From Flavobacteriales bacterium (lineage in GTDB: Bacteria; Bacteroidota; Bacteroidia; Flavobacteriales_F; PHOS-HE28), in assembly GCA_016704485.1 (NCBI GenBank), contig JADJAA010000001.1, forward strand, positions 2,261,501 through 2,325,500: 64,000 nt of DNA, written 5' to 3'. Both the position numbers and the translations under genes were made by a program. The notes under the pieces were generated by a model. The model was not told the DNA's origin, ran no database searches, and saw only the letters and a program-made list of their open reading frames with translations. Shown piece by piece: positions 25,403-33,439 of this stretch (positions are counted from its first letter, which is position 1; every line of letters starts with the position of its first letter).

Positions 25403-25726
25403 ATGGAAAATCGAAAACAAATGGTTGCAGAAGCTAGAATATTCATCCGGTTGGCTCTATTGTCTTTCGTTGGATTTGGATTCTACTACGCGCATTTATT
25501 CTTTGGGATCTTCGATAATGGCCTGGCGTTCAAAACGCTAGCAGTTACGTTCTTATTGGCTACAGTGCCTTTGCCGATCATCGCCATGAATAACAAGAAG
25601 CTCTTTCCGGAACTCAATAAGAGTGGTAAGAATGTGTTGACGTTGGTATCAGCGTTGTTGCTCTTTCATCACTTTTTGATGACCTTCATCTTCGTGATGT
25701 TCCTGAAAGGCGAAGTCTTATTCTGA
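25403..25726 (+). CDS. Small membrane protein of unknown function
   Basis: 107 residues with three hydrophobic stretches (LALLSFVGFGFYYAHLFF, TLAVTFLLATVPLPIIA, LVSALLLFHHFLMTFIFVMF). It starts 42 bp after the previous membrane gene on the same strand and might share its transcript. No family is recognised. Confidence 0.7.
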   Translation: MENRKQMVAEARIFIRLALLSFVGFGFYYAHLFFGIFDNGLAFKTLAVTFLLATVPLPIIAMNNKKLFPELNKSGKNVLTLVSALLLFHHFLMTFIFVMFLKGEVLF

Positions 25727-25827
25727 TCGGACCTAGTCCAGCGTGTAAAGTGGCCAGAAGTCCTGATCTATTCGTCTATTGATCTCCGCGACCCATTATT
25801 GAACCGCCTCTCTATCTTGGGGCCTTA

Positions 25828-26562
25828 ATGTGCTTGATCATCGTCGCTATTGGAGAACACCCTGAGTTCCCCTTGATCATTGCTGCCAATCGCGATGAAT
25901 TCTTTGAGCGCCCAGCAAGACAAGCTGAGTTCTGGAATGATGCGCCACATATTCTAGCAGGTAAAGACCTACGCCGTGGTGGAACTTGGTTGGGAGTGAC
26001 CAGAACGGAACGGTTCGCAGCGCTTACGAACTTTCGGGATCTCTCCCGTCCTATCGCTAATGGCCCTTCTCGTGGAGAACTTGTGCGCAATGCGTTGGAT
26101 GCTGATATCGACCCTACGAGTTCGGAACAATACGATGGCTTCAATCTAATTTATGGGCCTATGGATGCGTTGAGATATCACAACAACATTGATGGGTCGG
26201 ATCTGCTGTTGAGCTCCGGCATTCATGGATTGAGCAATCATTTATTGGATACGCCATGGCCGAAAGTGGTTTCTGCCAAAATAGCTGTTGCAGCTGCAAT
26301 GGATGGATCGACCGATCTTCTTGTGGATCGTCTTTTTTCTGTGCTTGGTTCTGCCGAACGTGCATCAGATAGTGACCTTCCTAAAACCGGTGTTCCGCTT
26401 GAGTGGGAGCGATCCTTGTCTTCAATTTTCATTGCAACGAACGGTTATGGCACGCGTTGCTCAACGGTTCTCCTGGTCGACTTGCATGGAACGGTGACGT
26501 TCGAGGAAAGGACTCATTCGCCTGTTGCTTTACCAGCGGTTAAGTTCAGCTTTAAGGTCTGA
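25828..26562 (+). CDS. NRDE (TANGO2-like) family protein
   Basis: A 244-residue member of the NRDE family (PF05742), related to the Ntn-hydrolase fold and to eukaryotic TANGO2. The mature N-terminus begins with Cys2 (MCLIIVAIG), and the name-giving NRDE is at residues 21-24 in AANRDEFFERP. AGKDLRRGGTWLGVT and FAALTNFRD are also typical. The family's biochemical role is not settled; a link to haem or lipid handling has been proposed for relatives. The gene stands alone between a membrane-protein gene and the structured intergenic element. Confidence 0.93.
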   Translation: MCLIIVAIGEHPEFPLIIAANRDEFFERPARQAEFWNDAPHILAGKDLRRGGTWLGVTRTERFAALTNFRDLSRPIANGPSRGELVRNALDADIDPTSSEQYDGFNLIYGPMDALRYHNNIDGSDLLLSSGIHGLSNHLLDTPWPKVVSAKIAVAAAMDGSTDLLVDRLFSVLGSAERASDSDLPKTGVPLEWERSLSSIFIATNGYGTRCSTVLLVDLHGTVTFEERTHSPVALPAVKFSFKV

Positions 26563-26631
26563 AGCTTCCACTGTTCGATCCGTGAACTGAATCATTGACT
26601 TGAACAAACTCGATCCTACTGAAACTATTTG

Positions 26632-26786
26632 TAACACGGTTGCGTTATAAAGGCAGGGTTCGGGAAACCGTTCCCAAGGCATACTGATCACCAAGGGAAA
26701 CTGCCTCGCGGCGTTAAAAATCCCGATCCGGGCCCGTAAGCCGGGAGATCAGGAAGAAATGAAACCAGCCCCGTAAGGCTGGTTTC
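26632..26786 (+). ncRNA. Putative structured RNA in a convergent intergenic region
   Basis: Between the convergent genes ending at 26562 and 26814 lies a run of strong pairings. GGCAG (26652-26656) pairs with CTGCC (26701-26705), enclosing a hairpin with a GAAA loop closed by CGG/CCG (26661-26670). A second hairpin spans 26722-26753 (GATC-CGG ... CCGG-GATC). A 10-bp stem at 26761-26786 then looks like an intrinsic terminator. No frame over it looks coding. Some blocks (AAGGGAA, AGCCGGGAGATCAGG) faintly recall cobalamin riboswitches, but no gene lies downstream on this strand, so a stand-alone small RNA is more likely. The 5' end is a guess. Confidence 0.4.
26761..26786. terminator. Bidirectional terminator hairpin
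   Basis: GAAACCAGCC (26761-26770) pairs exactly with GGCTGGTTTC (26777-26786) around a 6-base loop. It can end the putative RNA on the plus strand and the T9SS gene, 27 bp away, on the minus strand. Confidence 0.8.
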
Positions 26787-26813
26787 GCCGTTTCTGAATG
26801 TTTCGTTTCAGGA

Positions 26814-28094
26814 TCAATGCGCTCCAATAATAAGCCGTTGTGAATAAGAGCCGACCCGAAGAATATGCATACCGACGGCCAAACCCTGAAGATCGAGGCT
26901 TGCTGAGTTCTTGTTCACCACTTTGGTTACAACGGACTTGCCCTGTGCATCGTAAAGGATGATCGATCCTAATGGTTCTGAACCCGAATTCGATATATAA
27001 GCCGTGGTCCCTATGATCTGGATCGACGGTTCATTAGCAAGAGCCACATTGGGTAATCCATTCGTACCGTCGATACACGCTTCGAAGAGATCGAATTCAA
27101 GTGGGGTAGGCAAGGACCACACGACCGGTGTGTTTGGTCCATTAAGCCAGCCCGCAGCCTGTATACCGAATGTGGATTGTCCACCAGAAGGCGGATCTTG
27201 CGGGAAACAATCCATTGTATAGCTGCCCGGTGGAAGGCAGATCGTGTCCTGAACGTATTGGATCGTATCGGTCATTGTCCAGGTGCCTGAACCCATGATG
27301 TTTGCATTCGTATCACTAATGGTCCAATCAAATTCACCAATGGCCAACCCTCCCCCGAAATTTTGGATCGTCGGATAAACCGCAACGCATGGATCGGCCG
27401 GGCACAGATCGAACAAGGGAGTCCAAGAGCACGCGAGTTCGGTCGTAAAACCGGTCCACAGTTCCAAGGTGCCAAGGAATGGACTTTCAGGAACGACCGC
27501 ACCTTGAACTAGTGGCAGAACATGCCAATTATCAATCCCGATACCAAAGAAATTCGTGATCTCCATCGCTAATGTATCGCCATTCGCATCGAATAGAATG
27601 AAGTTCGGATAGTCGAACAGGGTATTCAAGTTCATGTTAGATACATGGATCACGATCGAGGTATCGGTGAATGGATGCCACTGGATGCTGATAACGTCTA
27701 AACTATCGCATGCTGCTCCTCCCGTAGTTACTTCAAAGAAATGTTGGCCCACAGCGGCGAGATCATCCACCTGTGTACCGTTGATCACAATGGTATACTG
27801 GCCGGCATCGAGCATGCCGAGCGTTATTGTTTCAGTGTGTGGTACGATCACTGTGGCCCCACCATCATCCATTGCAGTGATATAAATATTCACCACATTG
27901 TTCGTTATTGTAGCGCTTGCCGCACTGACGTATGCTCCGGTGCTGGATAGGCCACCGGTCAGTTCGATCGATACATTATCCGCTGTTGTGGGATCGTTAG
28001 GTTGCACATCAATATCACTGATGTAGAAATAGGTCTGCGCATTCAATTGAAATGCGAATGTGATGATCAACGAGGAGAGTATGATTCGTAGCAT
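26814..28094 (-). CDS. Secreted protein with T9SS sorting domain
   Basis: 426 residues with a signal peptide (MLRIILSSLIITFAFQLNAQ), several beta-rich domains with no catalytic motif, and a C-terminal T9SS type A sorting domain. In that domain, SGSEPLGSIILYDAQGKSVV and LAVGMHILRVGSYSQRLIIG follow the usual pattern. Cysteines are spaced through the middle (CDSLDVISIQW, CSWTPLFDLCPADPC), suggesting disulfides. It is likely a surface or secreted structural protein. The gene ends at a shared terminator and is transcribed away from yajQ's end, which lies 47 bp upstream of its start on the same strand. Confidence 0.82.
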   Translation of the reverse strand: MLRIILSSLIITFAFQLNAQTYFYISDIDVQPNDPTTADNVSIELTGGLSSTGAYVSAASATITNNVVNIYITAMDDGGATVIVPHTETITLGMLDAGQYTIVINGTQVDDLAAVGQHFFEVTTGGAACDSLDVISIQWHPFTDTSIVIHVSNMNLNTLFDYPNFILFDANGDTLAMEITNFFGIGIDNWHVLPLVQGAVVPESPFLGTLELWTGFTTELACSWTPLFDLCPADPCVAVYPTIQNFGGGLAIGEFDWTISDTNANIMGSGTWTMTDTIQYVQDTICLPPGSYTMDCFPQDPPSGGQSTFGIQAAGWLNGPNTPVVWSLPTPLEFDLFEACIDGTNGLPNVALANEPSIQIIGTTAYISNSGSEPLGSIILYDAQGKSVVTKVVNKNSASLDLQGLAVGMHILRVGSYSQRLIIGAH

Positions 28095-28141
28095 GAGAAA
28101 GGGTTTGCAAATGAGACGGCTCGAACGGTTAAAAAGCTGCC

Positions 28142-28633
28142 TCAGCTCTTCATATTATCGAAGGTCAACGGCAACTCGAAGTCCTTTTCTTTACAAAGAG
28201 CCATCATCGCCTGAAGGTCGTCTATCTTTTTACCGGTCACCCGGATCATATCATCCATGATCTGTGGCTGCACTTTCAAACCACTTTCCTTAATCGCTTT
28301 AATGATCTTCTTCGCTGTTTCGCGCTCTATCCCTTGCTTGATCTTGATGATCCGATAAAGCACTTTTCCGCTTGGCACCGGTTCCTCCGAAAGATCATAA
28401 CTGCGCACATCAACTTTCTGCTTGCCACTACGCTCCAACAATAGATCCAGAATGGAATCAAGTTTCATGTGATCCTCCGTGCTGATCTTGATCGTGAGTG
28501 CTTTTTGATCCGCTTCTACTTTGCTATTCGTACCGCGCAGATCATAGCGTGATTCGAGTTCGCGTTTAACAACGTTCACGGCGTTATCGAGCATTTGAAG
28601 GTCGACTTTCGAAAGGATATCTACGGATGGCAT
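28142..28633 (-). CDS. yajQ: YajQ family nucleotide-binding protein
   Basis: A 163-residue YajQ/UPF0234 protein: N-terminal MPSVDILSKVDLQMLDNAVN, middle RYDLRGTNSKVE, and C-terminal DMIRVTGKKIDDLQAMM, all close to family consensus. YajQ relatives bind nucleotides, and one (Xanthomonas) is a cyclic di-GMP effector that acts with a transcription factor. Whether this one binds c-di-GMP is unknown. The start at 28633 gives the exact family length. It is on the same strand as its neighbours on both sides, with gaps of about 50-70 bp. Confidence 0.95.
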   Translation of the reverse strand: MPSVDILSKVDLQMLDNAVNVVKRELESRYDLRGTNSKVEADQKALTIKISTEDHMKLDSILDLLLERSGKQKVDVRSYDLSEEPVPSGKVLYRIIKIKQGIERETAKKIIKAIKESGLKVQPQIMDDMIRVTGKKIDDLQAMMALCKEKDFELPLTFDNMKS

Positions 28634-28700
28634 GGTGGATCTGCGTGCTAGTTCACCGCGAAGATATGATCAGCATAAGAACCATCAGTGAACGGCTTAA

Positions 28701-29648
28701 TCAGAAGTAAGCGGTTATCACACATGAACCCCAAGCATGGTCACGTCCTGTGGTGAATTGGCGCGTAATGAAACTCTTGGTGTAACTAAGTCCGATCCCG
28801 CGGTAGCGGAGCGTTACTCCGCCCTCTGCAAAAAGCACGATCCGTTCCATATTCGTCGGTGCGATCACGTGCGGATCATAAGTGTTGAAGAGTCCTCCTT
28901 GAAAGGTGGCATCGTAACCAACAAAGCGAGCATTCCCTTGCAAGAATGTACTGATCCGAAGTTTCTTCAGGATATCCACGGGTTCATCAAAGTGTGAATT
29001 GAACAGACCGATCTCTCCTCGCAAGTTCACGTCCGCGTGTGTTCGAAAGCTTCCAACAGTTGCACCAGCCCCACCGCTGATCTCGGCGAATCGCGATGCG
29101 ATCAACCGTTGGTCGAACTGTAGTGCGTAATTCACGATCACATCGTTCTGTATCTGGAATTGCCAACCCAAGGGTTCAATATTATTCAGTGCTTTATGGA
29201 TCCCACGCTGTTCTCCGGCACACAAGGCGCATGGCCCGATAATGCCAATGGAAAGCGCTGATGTAAGCTGTTCTTTCCGATCCGTGTTGGTGGATTTTGA
29301 ACGTTGGCCGATGTACAATGCTGCTGCGAAAGGACGATCGGTGCGCAAGATGGTATCGCGCCGGATGCTGGTCGGCGTAAAGCATTCCTGTTGTGCGAAG
29401 AGATTATCCTGCTGTCTGGCCGCACCGCTGAAACGTGGTAATACGTGGCGAAGCGGTGAGCTCGAGATCCACGGAGTACGTAATTCCAACCGTATGCCTT
29501 GAGTGAAGTATTGATCGGTTGCCGTGAAAAAATCATTGTCATACCGAAAGCGGAACCAGCGTTCTTCGGGAGTTCCACCGAATAGGTATGATGCACTAAC
29601 ACAATTAAAAATGATCACAACTAGTGTGAGCACGAAACGGGTCCCCAT
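28701..29648 (-). CDS. LpxR-like outer membrane lipid A deacylase family protein
   Basis: 315 residues with a signal peptide (MGTRFVLTLVVIIFNCVSA) and a beta-barrel-like body ending in the aromatic-terminated strand CVITAYF. The N-terminal block FRYDNDFFTATDQYFTQGIR matches the LpxR/DUF2219 family. In that family the conserved Asn/Asp pair is part of the calcium-dependent active site that removes the 3'-acyloxyacyl group of lipid A. Other family features (GWQFQIQNDVIVNYALQFD, YRGIGLSYTKSFITRQF) are present. Whether this homologue acts on lipid A is unproven. It is transcribed away from mmsA. Confidence 0.85.
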   Translation of the reverse strand: MGTRFVLTLVVIIFNCVSASYLFGGTPEERWFRFRYDNDFFTATDQYFTQGIRLELRTPWISSSPLRHVLPRFSGAARQQDNLFAQQECFTPTSIRRDTILRTDRPFAAALYIGQRSKSTNTDRKEQLTSALSIGIIGPCALCAGEQRGIHKALNNIEPLGWQFQIQNDVIVNYALQFDQRLIASRFAEISGGAGATVGSFRTHADVNLRGEIGLFNSHFDEPVDILKKLRISTFLQGNARFVGYDATFQGGLFNTYDPHVIAPTNMERIVLFAEGGVTLRYRGIGLSYTKSFITRQFTTGRDHAWGSCVITAYF

Positions 29649-29742
29649 GCCACATTTACGTGCAACGATACTGATCGGATCGCTGAATTACGGTCGTTAA
29701 CCACTTCCTTTGTACATTCAAAGCTTTATACGATCTCATCAC

Positions 29743-31215
29743 ATGGCGACCGAAACATTTAAATATCCCGAAACGACAAATTACATCGCTGGTAAACCAG
29801 TGAACGGCACTCCCAAGAAAATGGATGTTCGCTCGCCGTTGGATGGGAGCATAATCAGTACCGTTGCACTTTCAACCGCAAAGGATCTTGATGTCGCTGT
29901 GAAAGCCGCGGAAGCCGCATTCCCAGCGTGGAGCGGCACTCCGATCAAAGAGCGATCGCAGATCTTTTTCAGGTACCGCGAATTACTATCCAAGAATCGT
30001 GAAGAATTGGCCCTGCTCGTGCATACAGAGAACGGCAAGACTATGGATGAGTCCTATGCCGAGGTGGACAAGAGCATGGAACTTACGGAATTTGCTTGTA
30101 GCCTGCCGCAGTTGGTACAAGGTGAATTGCTCGAAGTGAGTAAAGGCGTAGAGTGCCGTATCGAGCGCAAACCATTGGGAGTGGTAGCCAGCATTGCACC
30201 TTTCAACTTTCCGAACATGGTGCCGCATTGGACCATCCCGAACGCATTGATGTTGGGCAATACCATGATCCTGAAGCCAAGTGAAGTGGTGCCGATCAGT
30301 GCCATTCGCATTGCTGAATTGCTGAAGGAAGCCGGATTGCCTGATGGTGTGTTCAATGTGGTGAACGGTGATCGCGAGATCGTTGAAGCGATATGTGATC
30401 ATCCCGGAATTAAGGCGGTGAGTTTTGTCGGTAGTACCAAGGTTGCAAAACTGGTGTACATCCGTGCATGCGCATCCTTGAAGCGTGCGTTGTGCCTGGG
30501 CGGAGCGAAGAACCACCTGCTCGTTCTACCCGATGCACATCTGGAAATGACAGCCAGTAACGTTGTAGCGAGCATGAGCGGATGTGCTGGACAGCGTTGT
30601 ATGGCCGCAGCGCAAATGGTGGGGATCGGCGCTGTGGACCACATTATTCAACAGATGCTTATCGAAGCCAAGAAGTTGATCCCCGGAAAGAATTTGGGAC
30701 CTGTGATCAGCAAAGCATCCTACGAATGGATCCTCGGTTTCATAGATGAAGCGGAAAAGGCAGGTGCAAAAGTGATCCTCGATGGTCGCAACCCAAAAGT
30801 GGATGGTGGTGCAAAAGACGGATACTATCTGGGGCCCACGATCATCGATCACGTTACTGCGGACATGCGCATTTCAAAAGAAGAAGTGTTCGGTCCCGTC
30901 ATCAGCATTATACGAGCAAAGGACCTCGATGCCGCGATCGCGATCGAGAACGCAAACCCGTATGGTAATGCCGCTGCCGTCTTCACACAAAGTGGTGGAC
31001 AGGCGCGTCAAGTCATGGAACGCGCCAGTGCCGGTATGATCGGTGTAAACATCGGTGTACCCGTGCCACGCGAACCCTTTAGTTTCGGCGGTTGGAATGA
31101 TAGCAAGTTCGGTACTTGCGACATCACGGGAAAAAGCTCCATTGAATTCTGGACACAACTGAAAAAGACCACCACCAAGTGGAATCCTGAGGGGAAGACG
31201 AATTGGATGAGCTGA
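29743..31215 (+). CDS. mmsA: CoA-acylating methylmalonate/malonate-semialdehyde dehydrogenase
   Basis: A 490-residue aldehyde dehydrogenase of the MmsA type, which oxidises malonate or methylmalonate semialdehyde with NAD+ and CoA, releasing CO2 and giving acetyl- or propionyl-CoA. Typical motifs are ASIAPFNFPNMVPHW, LKPSEVVPISA, VNGDREIVEA, FVGSTKVAK and the catalytic SGCAGQRCMAA (Cys286). The ATG at 29743 (MATETFKYPETTNYIAGKP) is chosen over an in-frame ATG 33 bp upstream because the family N-terminus begins there. In this cluster it probably finishes beta-alanine breakdown after the aminotransferase. An inverted-repeat element begins 7 bp after the stop. Confidence 0.95.
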   Translation: MATETFKYPETTNYIAGKPVNGTPKKMDVRSPLDGSIISTVALSTAKDLDVAVKAAEAAFPAWSGTPIKERSQIFFRYRELLSKNREELALLVHTENGKTMDESYAEVDKSMELTEFACSLPQLVQGELLEVSKGVECRIERKPLGVVASIAPFNFPNMVPHWTIPNALMLGNTMILKPSEVVPISAIRIAELLKEAGLPDGVFNVVNGDREIVEAICDHPGIKAVSFVGSTKVAKLVYIRACASLKRALCLGGAKNHLLVLPDAHLEMTASNVVASMSGCAGQRCMAAAQMVGIGAVDHIIQQMLIEAKKLIPGKNLGPVISKASYEWILGFIDEAEKAGAKVILDGRNPKVDGGAKDGYYLGPTIIDHVTADMRISKEEVFGPVISIIRAKDLDAAIAIENANPYGNAAAVFTQSGGQARQVMERASAGMIGVNIGVPVPREPFSFGGWNDSKFGTCDITGKSSIEFWTQLKKTTTKWNPEGKTNWMS

Positions 31216-31221
31216 TAAATA

Positions 31222-31313
31222 GAACGCTGATGACGCTGAAAGATCTGATGATCACAGATAGATGCTCCCTTTCAGATGCGCGTTGATCCATTCTTTCCCC
31301 GTCATCTGCGTTC
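31222..31313. repeat. 92-bp ORF-less inverted-repeat element (third copy of the family)
   Basis: The left arm starts GAACGCTGATGACGCTGA (31222-31239). The right arm, ending GTCATCTGCGTTC at 31313, is its imperfect complement over about 38 bases. The arms match those of the two gene-bearing elements at 40315-40776 and 41659-42127, but only about 15 bp lie between the arms. It resembles a non-autonomous (MITE-like) version of the same element. It begins 7 bp after the mmsA stop. Confidence 0.7.
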
Positions 31314-31337
31314 CATTATCTATGTAATTGCACACTA

Positions 31338-31409
31338 TGAGCACGACCACCAAGACCAACCCCGCCGAGATCCACAAGGACAATCTCGAGCATTCGGTCT
31401 ATAGCTGAA
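31338..31409 (+). pseudogene. Truncated 5' copy of the class III aminotransferase gene
   Basis: ATG opens a 23-codon frame (MSTTTKTNPAEIHKDNLEHS then VYS and a stop). It is clearly related to the start of the intact aminotransferase at 33440 (MSMQTKTNPSEILKDNLEHS, then IFSW). At the point where the intact gene reads Trp (TGG), this copy reads TGA, apparently through a one-base loss, and similarity fades within some 20 bp. The copy is diverged, not fresh, so it is an old duplicate or the remnant of a gene deleted when the cyclase gene arrived. It sits where a beta-alanine aminotransferase gene would be expected, directly after mmsA. Confidence 0.75.
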
Positions 31410-31520
31410 CAAGTGATCTGGCCCTTCCTCGGTTTAAAGACAACAGTCGGAAGCCTGAGCGCGGGGAAGTGGGGCGGCAACCCTGATCCCTGCTAGTTCA
31501 AACCGCATACATTTACCATC

Positions 31521-33200
31521 ATGGAAGGTGTATCGCCCGTAATAGCGCCGCTTAGCCCCGAAGAGGTGCAGACCGTTGAGGAGTTCCGTAAGCGGCGGAA
31601 TACGGCGGTGCTCGCCGTGATGTTCACGGATATTGTGGGCAGCACCAATGCAACGGAACGCTTGGGTGAAAAGGTATACACGGGCTTGCGGCATTTGCAT
31701 GACGAGTTGGTTCGAAAGATCATTACTCGTGATGGAGCGGGTACTATCGTTAAAGAGATCGGTGACTCTTTTCTATGCGTTTTCGCCGAGCCTTCTGCCG
31801 CTGTGGAACGTGCGGTGGAAGTTCAGCGGGCCATCCATATGAACCGCGAAAACCTTTCCGCAGGGGAATACACGCTCACAGTGCGGATCGGCATCCACAT
31901 GGGACAGGTGGCTGTTGAGGATTCCTTGCGACAGGATGTTTTCGGTAGGCAAGTAAATATGGCGGCGCGTATCGAATCATTGGCCAGCGGTGGGCAAGTG
32001 CTTACGTCCCGGTCCGTATGGGAGAATGCCGTCGGTTGGGCCGCTAACGATCCATCGGCTGACATCGGCCATATCCGCTATGGAAAAGCCAAACTAAAAG
32101 GCTTCGATGAGCCGGTGGAGCTCTTCGGCTTCCATTCGAAAAAGGCCGTTGTCCCGCCAGCGCCAGCGCCGATCAAGTCGCAAAAAAGACGATCCTTGTT
32201 TGCTGCGGTTTCAATAGGGATCCTCGTGGGCGCTATGGTCTACGGCCTATTCAAGTTGTACAACGGCCGAGTGGCTCCCAAAGATGTGGCATTCACCGAC
32301 GGCAAACCGTATTACATCCAATTCGATTTTTCCGCCTTGCAGCCGGACAGCACTGCCGCTTGGGTGGACACGGCGGCCATTAAGAGCGCGTTCGTATCAC
32401 AGGCCATTTTCGTGTTTGCACCCATGGCTGTTTGGGGCGAGGATGAGCTTAGGGCGCATTGCGCGAATGCGGGAATTACATATAAGCGCCATCAGAATGA
32501 AAGTTCATTGGATTCACCTTTCTTTCGAGATACTTTGGGGCTCGCTGGTGCCTTTTTCATCACAGCCTTGCCAATGGTCAAAGGTTCGGTCGATGATACG
32601 CTTCGGACGAAGGTGCGGAGCGATCTCTATCCGGAATCGACAACGTCAAACGCTGCAGTCGTCATGTGCTTTATGACTGCGAAGGGGTTGGAGAAAGAGG
32701 CTCGGAACACTTTGCAGTATATAATGGATGTGAGTAAGCGGAAGAGCCTTGGAACGGTGATCATGGTGGACGACAATACCTTCACCTTCAGGTTGGCGCC
32801 TGGTGCGGTCGTGTCCAAAGGAGCTAGGGTTTTCTTGAGACGGTATTACGTTGGCTACGAAGGCCTAAAAGTGCGACTGGCCGATACACATATGTATTTA
32901 GAAAACTACCGGAATGTTCTGCGGGATCCTGCGAAATGGGATGATTTGGTAGAGCCTGATGAATTACCTGAGGGCATGACGGTTCAGGATGCGCTGATGG
33001 CGGTCATCGGAAGTTTGGAAGGCGATTCGGTCGAGATCCAGAAGCAGCTGAATGATGATCCGAATTTCAGCGGTACGTATTATCCTAGTGTCGCTGTGGG
33101 CGGCTTCGTCACCGCGATAGCCGATTCCGTGGCGCAGACCACGTGGGAAGGGGACTACCCTGACCGGCCACGACCGGGCGATGATGTTCAGCTTGAATGA
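31521..33200 (+). CDS. Class III adenylate/guanylate cyclase with one membrane helix
   Basis: 559 residues. Residues about 30-205 form a class III nucleotide cyclase domain with metal-binding Asp37 (VMFTDIVGST) and Asp82 (KEIGDSFLCVF), then VRIGIHMGQVAVED and DVFGRQVNMAARI. A membrane helix at about 225-246 (SLFAAVSIGILVGAMVYGLF) separates it from a 310-residue C-terminal domain I do not recognise, presumably on the other side of the membrane. This catalytic-N-terminal order is the reverse of many receptors. The gene lies between the truncated and intact copies of the aminotransferase gene, as if inserted there. The signal and the target of the cyclic nucleotide are unknown. Confidence 0.88.
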   Translation: MEGVSPVIAPLSPEEVQTVEEFRKRRNTAVLAVMFTDIVGSTNATERLGEKVYTGLRHLHDELVRKIITRDGAGTIVKEIGDSFLCVFAEPSAAVERAVEVQRAIHMNRENLSAGEYTLTVRIGIHMGQVAVEDSLRQDVFGRQVNMAARIESLASGGQVLTSRSVWENAVGWAANDPSADIGHIRYGKAKLKGFDEPVELFGFHSKKAVVPPAPAPIKSQKRRSLFAAVSIGILVGAMVYGLFKLYNGRVAPKDVAFTDGKPYYIQFDFSALQPDSTAAWVDTAAIKSAFVSQAIFVFAPMAVWGEDELRAHCANAGITYKRHQNESSLDSPFFRDTLGLAGAFFITALPMVKGSVDDTLRTKVRSDLYPESTTSNAAVVMCFMTAKGLEKEARNTLQYIMDVSKRKSLGTVIMVDDNTFTFRLAPGAVVSKGARVFLRRYYVGYEGLKVRLADTHMYLENYRNVLRDPAKWDDLVEPDELPEGMTVQDALMAVIGSLEGDSVEIQKQLNDDPNFSGTYYPSVAVGGFVTAIADSVAQTTWEGDYPDRPRPGDDVQLE

Positions 33201-33362
33201 TAAAGTGCAACTCGGCTACATTTCAGGGCTTGGGATTCGACAGACCTATGACCTGTCCTGATCCAATATGCCACTCCAATTATACGTGACTTTCAACAAA
33301 AGAACGCAGGCGAATAGCCTAGAAGAGCTTCAGATAAACCGAAGATAAATTGTTGAACTTTG

Positions 33363-33370
33363 TACGTTTG
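33363..33370 (+). promoter_or_regulatory. Bacteroidota -7 box before the aminotransferase gene
   Basis: TACGTTTG fits TAnnTTTG and lies 70 bp before the ATG, just after an A/T-rich stretch. A short hairpin, TCCGGA-TCGC-TCCGGA (33377-33392), follows in what would be the leader. No clear -33 box was seen. Confidence 0.45.
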
Positions 33371-33439
33371 AATGGAATCCGGATCGCTCCGGACCATCAA
33401 CTAGCGAAATAGAAAGACCATGGCCCTGCGCCAACCAAC

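Noticed and set aside
26690..26755. Cobalamin riboswitch
   Set aside because: Short blocks look similar (AAGGGAA, AGCCGGGAGATCAGG), but the order and the GCCACTG and CCCGCAAC boxes do not fit, and no gene follows on that strand before the terminator.
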